Assembly (NCBI GenBank): GCA_902797105.1
Contig: CADBRL010000024.1
Coordinates: 1-14,129 of the forward strand
Direction of reading: 5' to 3'
DNA from: an uncultured Erysipelotrichaceae bacterium
Lineage (GTDB): Bacteria; Bacillota_I; Bacilli_A; RF39; UBA660
Length of the DNA: 14,129 bases
Under the pieces are notes generated by a model. The model did no database searches, was not told the origin of the DNA, and saw nothing but the letters and a program-made list of their open reading frames with translations. This document shows positions 6,391 through 13,648 of this stretch, one piece after another. A program made the position numbers and the translations under genes. Position 1 is the first letter of the stretch; every line of letters begins with the position of its first letter.

Positions 6391-6845
6391 ATGGAAAGAA
6401 CATACACAAATGGTGAAATATATGAAATCGCCGTAAAATTATTCAAAGACTATGAAGTATTTAAAAAATCTCAAGAAGAAGCAGAAAAATTTTAGCACAA
6501 CACAGACTTGTAATAATGACAAGTTTTCGCCACCAAACAGCTTTAAAGAAAATTAAGGAAGAACTAAAAAAACGTGGAATTAGTTATCCACGTCAAGAAG
6601 AAGTAGAAATATCTATCGAAGATATCATCAAAAGAATTGAAGAAAACAAAGAATTAGAAATAATATATATCAAAGAATATAAAGAAACTTGGCATGGATA
6701 TATGAGTAAAGATAATTGGGACCGAAACTATATACATGCACAAAAAGGCTATGAAACAAGAATTAGAGAAATATCTTTAGCATATAATAATATAATTGAA
6801 ACTTTGAAAAACAAACAAGAACAAAGATTAAAAAGAGAAAAATAA
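6391..6845 (+). pseudogene. Hypothetical gene broken by a one-base frameshift near 6485-6493
   Basis: The ATG at 6391 has a promoter and an AAGGA-type ribosome binding site, but reads only 34 codons (MERTYTNGEIYEIAVKLFKD... to AEKF) before TAG at 6493-6495. A second frame, shifted by one base, is open from 6465 and continues to 6845. Its first ATG (6516) has no ribosome binding site, while the in-frame residues before it (ILAQHRLVIM) look like normal protein. Adding one base in the A5T4 run at 6485-6493 would join the two into about 151 aa, with a charged helical C-terminus. So this is most likely one gene with a frameshift (real or sequencing error); two separate small genes are less likely. 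The product is not recognised; it is basic and Lys/Glu-rich, with no membrane segment. Confidence 0.65.
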
Positions 6846-6878
6846 CACAAACTTTTCTTCTTTCATATTAAAAATATA

Positions 6879-8057
6879 TTATTTATAAAATTTAACTTTA
6901 AAAATTGTCTTATTATTCTTACTTTCTACTCTAATAATTCCATTATCTTTTTCAATTATTTCTTTTGCTAAAGAAAGCCCTATTCCAAAATTATTTTCAT
7001 CATTATTTTTCTTATAAAATCTATCAAATATATGATGCATATCTTCTTTACTTATTTCTTCTCCATAATTCACTATTTCTAAACTTACATATATTCCATT
7101 ATCAATATAATTTACATATACATCACTATTTTCATGACTATATTCTATAGCATTTTTAACTATATTAGTAATAGCTTCACATTCCCATTTATAATCACCA
7201 ACAAAAATTACATCATTTTTACCCTTTACATGAATATTTACATTTTTAAGTTCCCTTAAAATATCAACATTTTTTAATACATCAAATACTAATTCTTTAA
7301 CTACTATTTTATTACTATCAAACTTAACAACACCGGCATCAAATCTTGATAACTTAAGCATAGCATAAATTAAAAAATTAATATTTTCAATTTGCTTTCT
7401 AATATCTTGAAGATATTCTTGTCTTTTTTCTTTACTTACATTTTCTTCTAAAAGAGTATCAATCATAAGCATAATTCCCGTAAGGGGTGTCTTTAACTGA
7501 TGAGAAATATTAGCTAAATTATCTTTTAATTTTATTTTATCATTATATTCTCTAGCATACATTTCTTTTAAGCATATCATCGTAGTATACACTTCATTTT
7601 TAAGAATTGATAAATCACCTTCCACATTATCAATTATTTCTAAATCATATATACCTTCATTTATTCTTTTTAAATAATTAGTAATATCTTCAATATTTTT
7701 TTTATACTTTCTTTTTCTTAAATAATATCCTATTCCACATATTAAACCAAATATTCCAAAAACACTTATATTTATAATTAAATTTTTATAATACACATAG
7801 TCCAAACTTTTTATATAACTTATATCACTTTCCATAAAGCCATACTTTTTTAATGTATTACTTTCATTTCTCCTTTTACTTGAAGATATAATCTTAATTA
7901 AGTCTTCGCTATTTACCTCAGGATATTTACTTAAAACATTTTCTATTATTTCACTAGTTACACCATTTACTTCATGAGCATACCTTCGATAAGATAAATA
8001 GTTACAAATAACTACCAAAATTAAAAGAATTACAAAATAACTAATATATTTTTTCAT
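6879..8057 (-). CDS. Sensor histidine kinase (two-component system)
   Basis: A 392-aa membrane kinase. TM1 spans about residues 4-22 and TM2 about 92-112, enclosing a ~70-residue extracellular loop. A HAMP-like linker follows (113-165). The H-box is NISHQLKTPLTG with phospho-acceptor His186, the N-box NIVKNAIEYS (298-307), the F-box IFDRFYK (343-349) and the G2 box FGIGLSLAKEII (357-368). The G1 position reads VNYGEEI where DxGxGI is typical, a loosened form seen in many VanS/BceS-like kinases. The ATG overlaps the response regulator stop (ATGA), so the pair is co-translated. The loop is too long for a BceS-type intramembrane sensor, so a ligand or envelope signal may be sensed directly. The target is unknown; the nearby ABC exporter is a candidate. 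Confidence 0.93.
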   Translation of the reverse strand: MKKYISYFVILLILVVICNYLSYRRYAHEVNGVTSEIIENVLSKYPEVNSEDLIKIISSSKRRNESNTLKKYGFMESDISYIKSLDYVYYKNLIINISVFGIFGLICGIGYYLRKRKYKKNIEDITNYLKRINEGIYDLEIIDNVEGDLSILKNEVYTTMICLKEMYAREYNDKIKLKDNLANISHQLKTPLTGIMLMIDTLLEENVSKEKRQEYLQDIRKQIENINFLIYAMLKLSRFDAGVVKFDSNKIVVKELVFDVLKNVDILRELKNVNIHVKGKNDVIFVGDYKWECEAITNIVKNAIEYSHENSDVYVNYIDNGIYVSLEIVNYGEEISKEDMHHIFDRFYKKNNDENNFGIGLSLAKEIIEKDNGIIRVESKNNKTIFKVKFYK

Positions 8058-8695
8058 AAATCCACCCTATAACCAATACCTTTAATTGTTTTAATAAAAT
8101 TATCATTACCTATTTTTTCTCTTATTCTTTTTATATAAACGCTTAAAGTATTATCATTAACAAATTTACCAGATGCATCCCATATTTTATCTATAATTAC
8201 ATCTCTAGTAACGATCATTCCACAATTTTCTAAAAGTAAAAATAATATTTTTAGCTCTAAACCAGTTAATTCAACCTCTACATTATTAACATACACTTTA
8301 TAAGCATTCATATCAAAAGTTACATTCTCAAATTTCTTTATATTATTTTTTTTATTTCTTTTAATAATATTATTAATCCTTGATAAAAGTTCCTTAGACC
8401 TGAAAGGTTTTATTATATAATCTTGTACACCTAAATCAATTGCTTTAACAACATCATCTTCTTCATCTTTAGCACTTAAAACTAATGCTGGAATATTTAC
8501 ATAATTTTCAAAAAAATCTAGTCCATTTCCATCGGGTAAACAAACATCAAGTATAACTAAATCAAAAGCATCATTAATTAATTCTTTTGCTTCTTTAATA
8601 TTTCTTGCAACATTAACATTATATTCATGTTCTTCCAACAAAAAACTAATTGCTTTTATAATCATTTCATTATCTTCAACTAAAAGTATTTTCAT
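8054..8695 (-). CDS. OmpR/PhoB-family response regulator
   Basis: A 213-aa two-domain regulator. The receiver domain (1-~115) has the acidic pair Glu7/Asp8, phospho-acceptor Asp50 in LVILDVCLPDG, Ser74 as the switch Ser/Thr, and Lys96-Pro97. The C-terminal winged-helix DNA-binding domain (about 120-213) has the usual pattern through LTGLELKILFLLLENCGMIV, NTLSVYIKRIREKIG and the closing IKGIGYRVDL. I start at the ATG of MKILLVEDN, preceded by GAGGTG at 6-nt spacing; an upstream in-frame GTG is part of that Shine-Dalgarno. It is the first gene of the pair with the histidine kinase. OmpR-family dimers bind direct repeats at 10-11 bp spacing, and such repeats occur before the ABC exporter operon. 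Confidence 0.95.
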   Translation of the reverse strand: MKILLVEDNEMIIKAISFLLEEHEYNVNVARNIKEAKELINDAFDLVILDVCLPDGNGLDFFENYVNIPALVLSAKDEEDDVVKAIDLGVQDYIIKPFRSKELLSRINNIIKRNKKNNIKKFENVTFDMNAYKVYVNNVEVELTGLELKILFLLLENCGMIVTRDVIIDKIWDASGKFVNDNTLSVYIKRIREKIGNDNFIKTIKGIGYRVDL

Positions 8696-8744
8696 GTAAA
8701 ACACCTCACATATATAATACCATATTTTATAACCACTTTATAGC

Positions 8745-8775
8745 AAAAAGGCATCATTTCAAATAAAATGATACC
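8745..8775 (-). terminator. Intrinsic terminator after the XRE pseudogene
   Basis: On the minus strand GG-ATCATTT / AAATGAT-CC with one mismatch and a 6-nt loop, followed by TTTTT (8745-8749). The stop of the XRE remnant (8759-8761) lies inside the stem/loop. It isolates the two-component pair from the upstream island. Confidence 0.75.
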
Positions 8776-8974
8776 AGCTAAATTTACTTTTATATTTTTC
8801 TTTATCTAACTTTTTTCTCAATGATAAAGTTGGTAAATTACTTATATCAGGCATTCCACCATCATTTTCCCATTTAGTTATAGCTTATCTTGAAACATTC
8901 ATAATCTCTGCAAGTTGTTCTTGTAATAATACAAATCTTTTTCTTATTTTTTTTAGTTTTTGACCAAATATCAT
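8759..8974 (-). pseudogene. XRE (Cro/CI) family regulator, inactivated by a nonsense codon and C-terminal loss
   Basis: The ATG at 8974 has AAGGAA at 7-nt spacing and reads MIFGQKLKKIRKRFVLLQEQ LAEIMNVSR, then TAA at 8885-8887, then continues in the same frame AITKWENDGGMPDISNLPTLS. This is the classic HTH_3 helix-turn-helix with VSR(Q)AITKWE; the stop replaces the Gln codon of the recognition helix (CAA to TAA, one base). After LPTLS the expected K-x-F-x-V-S-I-D-x-L-L end of the domain is missing and the frame runs out in the terminator at 8759. So the gene has both a nonsense mutation and a missing or scrambled C-terminus. A working short peptide of 29 aa is not likely to bind DNA. Confidence 0.85.
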
Positions 8975-9093
8975 TATATTATTCCTTCTTTCTAACAACA
9001 TCATACTAAAATTTTAACATAACATAAAGCAAAAGAACATTACATTTATGATACTATTCGTAGCAATACAAAAAATAAATTTAATTTTCAAAG

Positions 9094-9206
9094 AAAAAAA
9101 CAACCCTCAGGAGTTGCATTTTCTGCCCAAGGGATCTCGTACTTAACATACGATTAGAACATTCGCACACAAGATGCTTGGTTCGATACACCTTAAAGGT
9201 CTTCTG
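9094..9206 (-). ncRNA. Candidate structured small RNA next to a DUF3800 gene
   Basis: A ~110-nt GC-rich island (about 44% G+C by my count, in a background far lower) with no ORF. On the minus strand it has its own promoter and ends in a stem CAACTC/GAGGGTTG-type hairpin (9101-9116; 6 bp including one G-U, loop CUGA) followed by T7 (9094-9100). An internal fold can be drawn: CCAAG (9177-9181) with CUUGG (9127-9131), AUC (9173-9175) with GAU (9134-9136), and a hairpin UCGUA/UACGA (9149-9153 with 9137-9141) with a 7-nt loop. It starts ~80 nt after the DUF3800 stop. It does not match 6S, SRP, tmRNA, T-box or the common riboswitches as I know them. It could be a member of the DUF3800-associated RNA motifs. 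Independent sRNA is favoured over a leader for the broken XRE gene. Confidence 0.7.
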
Positions 9207-9211
9207 ACAAT

Positions 9212-9239
9212 ATTATATCATTTATTTATAAAAAATCAA
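9212..9239 (-). promoter_or_regulatory. Promoter of the candidate small RNA
   Basis: Minus strand: TTGATT (9234-9239), 16 bp, TATAAT (9212-9217) with a TGA extension (9218-9220) giving an extended -10. It is one of the strongest-looking promoters in the window and lies between the DUF3800 stop (9289) and the GC-rich RNA. Confidence 0.8.
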
Positions 9240-9288
9240 CTAAATTTTCCATATTCTCCATGTATTTTGTGAATTTATTGTAAATATT

Positions 9289-9999
9289 TTAAACTTTTTG
9301 TTTATTTTTTTCAATATTTAATTGTTTTAAACTAGGATTACTGCCAAACAATCTGAATAGGAATTTTGAAATGTATGTTTTGTAGTATCGCGACACTCTT
9401 CGAGTTAAGTCTTCGTTTAAACAATTGTGTTTTTTCCAAATCATATTTGCAACATAGTCAGCCATTTGAGTATCTCTATTATCTTTAGAATTTAAATATT
9501 TTACTTTAAAATCTAAATCCATTAATTCAAATTCCCACTGCAAAAATGTTTCTAAATCTTTCAATGTTTTTACAGAAGTATTTCTATTATCAACTCTCAA
9601 CTCAATTGTATTAGTTTGTAAAATTGGAAGGTTACACGAAAACAAATACTTTAAAAGGGTTTTAACAAAAAAATTATATGCAACATTTTCCGAAGCACCA
9701 AATTTTTCTAAATTTTCTTTATCAACTACTATTGCTACTAGAACAACATCCGACAAAGAATAAAGTTCATTAAGAAATAAAGCCTGCTGACTATCATTAA
9801 TACGAGAAGATTTTAACTCTATTTTTTTATCCACTGGAATATTTTTTCTAATTTTTACCATTTCTTCTACTCTTTTGTGTGTAGAAGTAACTTTGTGAAG
9901 TTCTCTAGTTATAAATCCAGCAATTACAAAGTATCTCTCATTTTTTAAATGCATGGCTCCAGATTCATCTAATACAATATAAGTTTTCATCATCTTCAT
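9289..9999 (-). CDS. DUF3800 family protein (predicted RNase H-like fold)
   Basis: A 236-aa soluble protein with the DUF3800 layout: N-terminal strand ending in YIVLDESG (Asp11, Glu12), a conserved AGFI strand, KIELKSS (Glu61, Lys63), VAIVVDKE (Asp93), IELRVDNRN (Asp137) and a late helix DTQMADYVANMI (Gln178, Asp181). The spaced acidic residues suit a metal-dependent nuclease-like RNase H fold, but activity is not established for the family. Such genes occur in mobile or defence-linked contexts. Codon use stands out: CGA and TCG codons and CAG occur (around 9390-9420 and 9780) where neighbours use AGA and CAA almost only, suggesting recent transfer. Start: ATG at 9999 taken; ATGs at 9993 and 9990 are alternatives, and no clear Shine-Dalgarno decides. 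A weak TATACT lies at 10020-10025. Confidence 0.88.
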   Translation of the reverse strand: MKMMKTYIVLDESGAMHLKNERYFVIAGFITRELHKVTSTHKRVEEMVKIRKNIPVDKKIELKSSRINDSQQALFLNELYSLSDVVLVAIVVDKENLEKFGASENVAYNFFVKTLLKYLFSCNLPILQTNTIELRVDNRNTSVKTLKDLETFLQWEFELMDLDFKVKYLNSKDNRDTQMADYVANMIWKKHNCLNEDLTRRVSRYYKTYISKFLFRLFGSNPSLKQLNIEKNKQKV

Positions 10000-10036
10000 C
10001 TACTTAAAAAATTATTTATAGTATACCATAATTTAT

Positions 10037-10069
10037 TAAAAAGAAAAAGACTACATTAAGCAATCTTTT
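10037..10069 (-). terminator. Weak intrinsic terminator after the ABC permease
   Basis: On the minus strand AAAAGATT/AGTCTTTT (8 bp with one G-T) and a 9-nt loop, followed by an interrupted T run (TTCTTTTT). It starts within the permease stop codon and lies before the DUF3800 promoter region. Confidence 0.5.
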
Positions 10070-12608
10070 ATATATTTTCATCCTTAATAGTATCAATTAT
10101 ATTTTCACTTTTTGTTTTTCTTAAAGCAAAATACATAATTAAACTAACGAGAATATAGACAACAAATATCGCTATTAAAATAGCTTGCCATGGAAATATA
10201 AAACCATAATCACTACCATTTGCAAATGCCTTATAAATAGCAAATGAACCTAATATACCTAAGGGAATACCAATAATTAATGCTTTCGTAGAATACATAA
10301 TTGACTCTAAGTTAATCATTTTATTAAATTCATTTTTAGTCATACCAATAGACTTAAGCATAGCAAACTCTCTTCTTCTTAAATTCATATTAGTGCTTAT
10401 TGTATTAATAATATTAGTAACACCAATTAAACTGATAACAATAATAAAACCATACAAGAAAATTGCTACTAAAATAATTAAATTTCTTTGTGCTTTAGCT
10501 TCTGTTTCAATATTAAACAAACTATAATTAGTAATATTTTCATCAAGTAAATATTCTTTAATTAAACTTTCTAGTTTTTCACAATCAGAAGATTTAATAT
10601 ATAAACTTCTTGAATCAGTAGCATTTACATTATAATTAGATATAATATAATCATAAAATTCATCACTTACTATAACTGTTGGTGTTGCACTATATACATT
10701 TTGAAATCCCATTGGTAAGGTATCTATTCTTTTTAAAATTTTAATACTTATATCTTTATTATTAATAGAACCTGTTACTGTTTTAAATTTATTTAAATCC
10801 AATAAATTTACTTCTTTATAATTTTTACTACCTTCTTGATAAAAAATATTTTTATCAATTAATAAACCCTTATAATCAAAATTAGTATCACTTATTTTAT
10901 TTTCTTTAAGTATTCTTTCAAACTCTTCTTCACCTACAGACATAATTCTAAGAGGTAAATCTTCAACTCCATCAAAGTTCTTTAATACATCTTCATTATA
11001 ATATTTTTTATAATCAAATGTCATACTCATAGATCTATTTATGCTATATTTAGTAATATTATCCATTTTTATTATATCATTAATTATTTTTTTAGATTCT
11101 TCTTCATTAGTATCCCTAAGATAAAGCTGAATATCATAATTAGCATCTTGATAATACTGATTTGTTAATTTAAAGCCATAACTTAAAAATGATGATAAAG
11201 AAATAAATACAGCAACACTTATTACAATTGATATAATCGTAGTTCTATTTCTTTTTTTATTTCTCTTTAAATTTTTATAGGCAATATCTCCCCCAACACC
11301 AAATAATTTATCAACTATTTTAGATGACTTAATTTTTTTACTATTTATTTTTATTTCATTGTTATTTCTAATCGCTTCAATTGGTGCAATTTTACTACTT
11401 TTTTTAGCAGCTCTAAGAATAGATAAATATATTGTAACTGCTCCAAGTATAATGCTTAAAATTACTGGCCAAATAGATATACTAAATACAAATTTAAAAT
11501 CATTAAAAGGATTCTTAGCAAAATAATTTATTATAATAACAAGTATATAATCCGCAAATATACCACATATAATACCTAAAGGAATACCAATTAGACCTAG
11601 GATAAAACCTTCATGTAAAACATTTTTCTTAATTTGTTTACTTGTTGCTCCAATACTTGAAAGCATACCATACATCTTTTTCTTCTCTTGATTAGCAATA
11701 TCAAAACTATTTTTTATAACAAATACACTTGTAAGTATTATAATACCTATTACTACACCTGAAATAGCATATAACATATTCATTGTTCTATCACTTAAAC
11801 TAGCTCCACTCCATCTTAAAAGTTCATCATTTAAAGTAATATTATATTTATTTAGATCATTATCATTTGCTATATTATTTATATATTCTTTATAATATTT
11901 AGCATCTTTAAATAATAAAGATACATTTATATTATCATTTGCTTTATCTATTTTAGTAATTAATGTATAACCTGGAGCACTATACTCTTCAATATTATAA
12001 TTTAATCTTTCTGTAATACCTACAATTTTATATTCATGTTTACTTGTATCAGTTATATATTCATGGCAAAGATCAGTTTCTCCTTCTTCCACAAAATATG
12101 GATTACTTTGGTTAAGAATTGTTCCATCAGTGCATACTCTTTTACCAATATCTAAACTAATTGTATCACCTATTTTTACTTTAGCACTATTTTTAAAAGG
12201 TACACTTACTATTATTTCTTTATTATTCTCCGGAAGTCTTCCAGAAACTAGTTTTAATGTTGTATTATCAAAAGCTGATTTTGTATATCCCACAACATAA
12301 GCATAAGGTTTATATTTATTTATATTATCCACTTTAGCATAACCAAAAGACTCACTTAAATACATACTCTTTACATGACTATTATTTGTAAAATATTTCA
12401 AGTCTTTTTTACTTACATTTTCAATTGTTAAATGTCTATTTCCTCCATCTGTAATAGCTATATTTACTAAAGTTGCTTGAAATGATGTAACCATACCAGC
12501 TACTGCACAAATTAAAGCAACAGACAAAACTATACCTACTATTGTTACTATTGTTCTTTTTTTATTAAGCTTTAAATTCTTAATAGTTAATTCGTTTAAT
12601 ATATTCAT
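10068..12608 (-). CDS. MacB/FtsX-type ABC transporter permease
   Basis: An 846-aa permease with two FtsX modules. TM1 lies at about 18-40, a large extracellular domain at about 41-275 (with a Cys pair in the KRVCTDG...DLCHEY region), three TMs at about 280-300, 335-360 and 378-398, then a repeat: TM5 about 455-477, a second extracellular domain, and three final TMs. Each module has the cytoplasmic coupling motif before its TMs: KKKMYGMLSSIGATSKQ in the first and RRREFAMLKSIGMTKNEF in the second. Such two-module permeases export peptides or lipoproteins, or act in resistance to envelope-active peptides. It follows its ATPase by 2 nt, with AGGAATTAATT before the ATG. Typical 10-TM BceB permeases are shorter and differ in topology, so a Bce-type role is not shown. 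Substrate unknown. Confidence 0.93.
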   Translation of the reverse strand: MNILNELTIKNLKLNKKRTIVTIVGIVLSVALICAVAGMVTSFQATLVNIAITDGGNRHLTIENVSKKDLKYFTNNSHVKSMYLSESFGYAKVDNINKYKPYAYVVGYTKSAFDNTTLKLVSGRLPENNKEIIVSVPFKNSAKVKIGDTISLDIGKRVCTDGTILNQSNPYFVEEGETDLCHEYITDTSKHEYKIVGITERLNYNIEEYSAPGYTLITKIDKANDNINVSLLFKDAKYYKEYINNIANDNDLNKYNITLNDELLRWSGASLSDRTMNMLYAISGVVIGIIILTSVFVIKNSFDIANQEKKKMYGMLSSIGATSKQIKKNVLHEGFILGLIGIPLGIICGIFADYILVIIINYFAKNPFNDFKFVFSISIWPVILSIILGAVTIYLSILRAAKKSSKIAPIEAIRNNNEIKINSKKIKSSKIVDKLFGVGGDIAYKNLKRNKKRNRTTIISIVISVAVFISLSSFLSYGFKLTNQYYQDANYDIQLYLRDTNEEESKKIINDIIKMDNITKYSINRSMSMTFDYKKYYNEDVLKNFDGVEDLPLRIMSVGEEEFERILKENKISDTNFDYKGLLIDKNIFYQEGSKNYKEVNLLDLNKFKTVTGSINNKDISIKILKRIDTLPMGFQNVYSATPTVIVSDEFYDYIISNYNVNATDSRSLYIKSSDCEKLESLIKEYLLDENITNYSLFNIETEAKAQRNLIILVAIFLYGFIIVISLIGVTNIINTISTNMNLRRREFAMLKSIGMTKNEFNKMINLESIMYSTKALIIGIPLGILGSFAIYKAFANGSDYGFIFPWQAILIAIFVVYILVSLIMYFALRKTKSENIIDTIKDENI

Positions 12609-12610
12609 AA

Positions 12611-13288
12611 TTAATTCCTAACATCACTAACTATTTTTCCATCTTCAATAGTAATAACTCTATTTGCTTCTTGAGCAATTGAAGCATCATGTGTAATAAC
12701 AATAATAGTTTGATTATATTTTTTATTAGATTCTTTTAACAAAGCAACAATTTCATCACTTGCTTTTGAATCTAAATTACCCGTAGGTTCATCTGCTAAA
12801 ACTAAAGCTGGATTATTAATTATAGCTCTTCCAATAGAAACTCTTTGTTGTTGTCCACCAGAAAGTTCATTTGGTAAATGACTTCTTCTTTTAGATAAAC
12901 CTAAAGTATCAATAATTTCATTAAGTCTATCACGTCTTACATTTTTGCCATCTAATTTACATGGAAGCACAATATTTTCTTCCACATTCAAAATGGGTAT
13001 TAAATTATAAAATTGATAAATAAGACCAACTTGTCTTCTTCTAAATATTGCAAGTGCATCATTATTCATATTATAAATATCAACCCCATCAATAAATACT
13101 TTACCAGATGTAGGTCTATCAACACCCCCAAGTAAATGTAAAAGTGTAGATTTACCACTACCACTGGCTCCAACAATAGCAACAAAATCCCCTTTTTCCA
13201 CACTAAAACTTATATTATCAACAGCATTAATAGTTGTATTACCATTTTTATAAGTTTTAATCAAATTTTCAACTTTTAATATTTCCAT
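12611..13288 (-). CDS. ABC transporter ATP-binding protein (MacB/LolD type)
   Basis: A 225-aa nucleotide-binding subunit of the MacB/LolD class that powers the FtsX permease encoded just downstream. Walker A is GASGSGKST (40-48), Q-loop Gln92 in IYQFYNLIPILNVEEN (the NLIP segment is typical of this class), signature LSGGQQQR (142-149), Walker B LVLADE (162-167), the D-loop NLD and H-loop His200 in ITHD. Start: the ATG of MEILKVENL follows AAGGGA at good spacing; a longer frame begins with a TTG that lies within this Shine-Dalgarno and is rejected. It is the first gene of a two-gene operon. Upstream lies a promoter with three GTCA repeats. Length is normal for the family. Confidence 0.95.
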   Translation of the reverse strand: MEILKVENLIKTYKNGNTTINAVDNISFSVEKGDFVAIVGASGSGKSTLLHLLGGVDRPTSGKVFIDGVDIYNMNNDALAIFRRRQVGLIYQFYNLIPILNVEENIVLPCKLDGKNVRRDRLNEIIDTLGLSKRRSHLPNELSGGQQQRVSIGRAIINNPALVLADEPTGNLDSKASDEIVALLKESNKKYNQTIIVITHDASIAQEANRVITIEDGKIVSDVRN

Positions 13289-13310
13289 ATATAATCTTCC
13301 CTTCAAAATA

Positions 13311-13377
13311 AATATATGACATATTTATGACTCTAAAGTGACTATTTATATTTTATCACAAAATTAATTTTAACCAA
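13311..13377 (-). promoter_or_regulatory. ABC operon promoter region with three 11-bp-spaced GTCA repeats
   Basis: On the minus strand GTCA occurs at 13339-13342, 13328-13331 and 13317-13320, exactly 11 bp apart, the last two as GTCAT. One promoter candidate is TTGGTT (13372-13377), 16 bp, TAAAAT (13350-13355) with a TGA extension; the repeats would then begin right at the start point, a repressor position. A second candidate -10, TATATT (13311-13316), lies just after the last repeat with a poor -35 (ACTTTA), where the repeats would cover the spacer. Direct repeats on one helical face suit an OmpR-family dimer, and such a regulator is encoded at 8054-8695. The regulator-site link is inferred. 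Confidence 0.6.
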
Positions 13378-13435
13378 AAATTAACAATATATTTTAAAAA
13401 AAAGTATCCACAATATAAATGGAAGGTGATAGAAA

Positions 13436-13648
13436 ATGAACAATGTGCCAAATATGATATCTACAAAAGATGCATCTTATTTAAAAGACATGTTTAACTG
13501 GAATATTATTGCACTAAAAAAATTTAATGTTTATAACGAATATATAAACGATAAAGAAATAACAAACATAGTTAAAAAACTTATAACAATGCATGAAGCA
13601 AATTGTGAAGAAATATTAAACATTCTAGGAAGTGATATAAATGAATAA
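13436..13648 (+). CDS. Small CotF-partner-like (ferritin-like helical) protein
   Basis: A 70-aa protein beginning NNVPNMISTKDASYLKDMFNWNIIALKKF, which resembles the small clostridial proteins encoded next to CotF-type spore coat genes; the C-terminal half (MHEANCEEILNIL) fits the second helix of a helical pair. No signal peptide or membrane segment. The ATG has GGAAGGTGAT at 5-nt spacing. It overlaps the next gene by 8 bp (ATGAATAA), so the two are co-translated and probably form a complex, each supplying part of a four-helix bundle. It is divergent from the ABC operon. The family match rests on sequence resemblance and the paired arrangement. Confidence 0.75.
   Translation: MNNVPNMISTKDASYLKDMFNWNIIALKKFNVYNEYINDKEITNIVKKLITMHEANCEEILNILGSDINE

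Noticed and set aside
6484..6495. Programmed -1 ribosomal frameshift at the A5T4 run.
   Set aside because: The zero-frame codons do not form a canonical X XXY YYZ heptamer (the second codon would mispair after slipping), and no clear stimulatory stem-loop is seen downstream.
6965..7150. Small plus-strand open frame opposite the histidine kinase.
   Set aside because: It is His/Tyr-rich low-complexity shadow sequence antisense to conserved kinase motifs.
9117..9193. tRNA-like reading of the plus strand, with a CTTAACA anticodon-like loop on a TCGTA/TACGA stem and a GGTTCGATAC T-arm-like segment.
   Set aside because: The T stem does not pair, position 37 would be C, and no acceptor stem can be drawn. 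The promoter and terminator lie on the opposite strand, so a minus-strand RNA explains the sequence better.
9094..9206. Riboswitch or T-box leader regulating the XRE gene.
   Set aside because: No T-box or known aptamer core is recognised, the terminator is ~120 nt before the start codon of a broken gene, and that gene has its own AT-rich upstream region. A leader role is not excluded.
9289..9999. DUF3800 gene as an insertion-sequence transposase with RNase H-like fold.
   Set aside because: It has the DUF3800 DESG...QMAD pattern, and no terminal inverted repeats or target duplications were seen around it.
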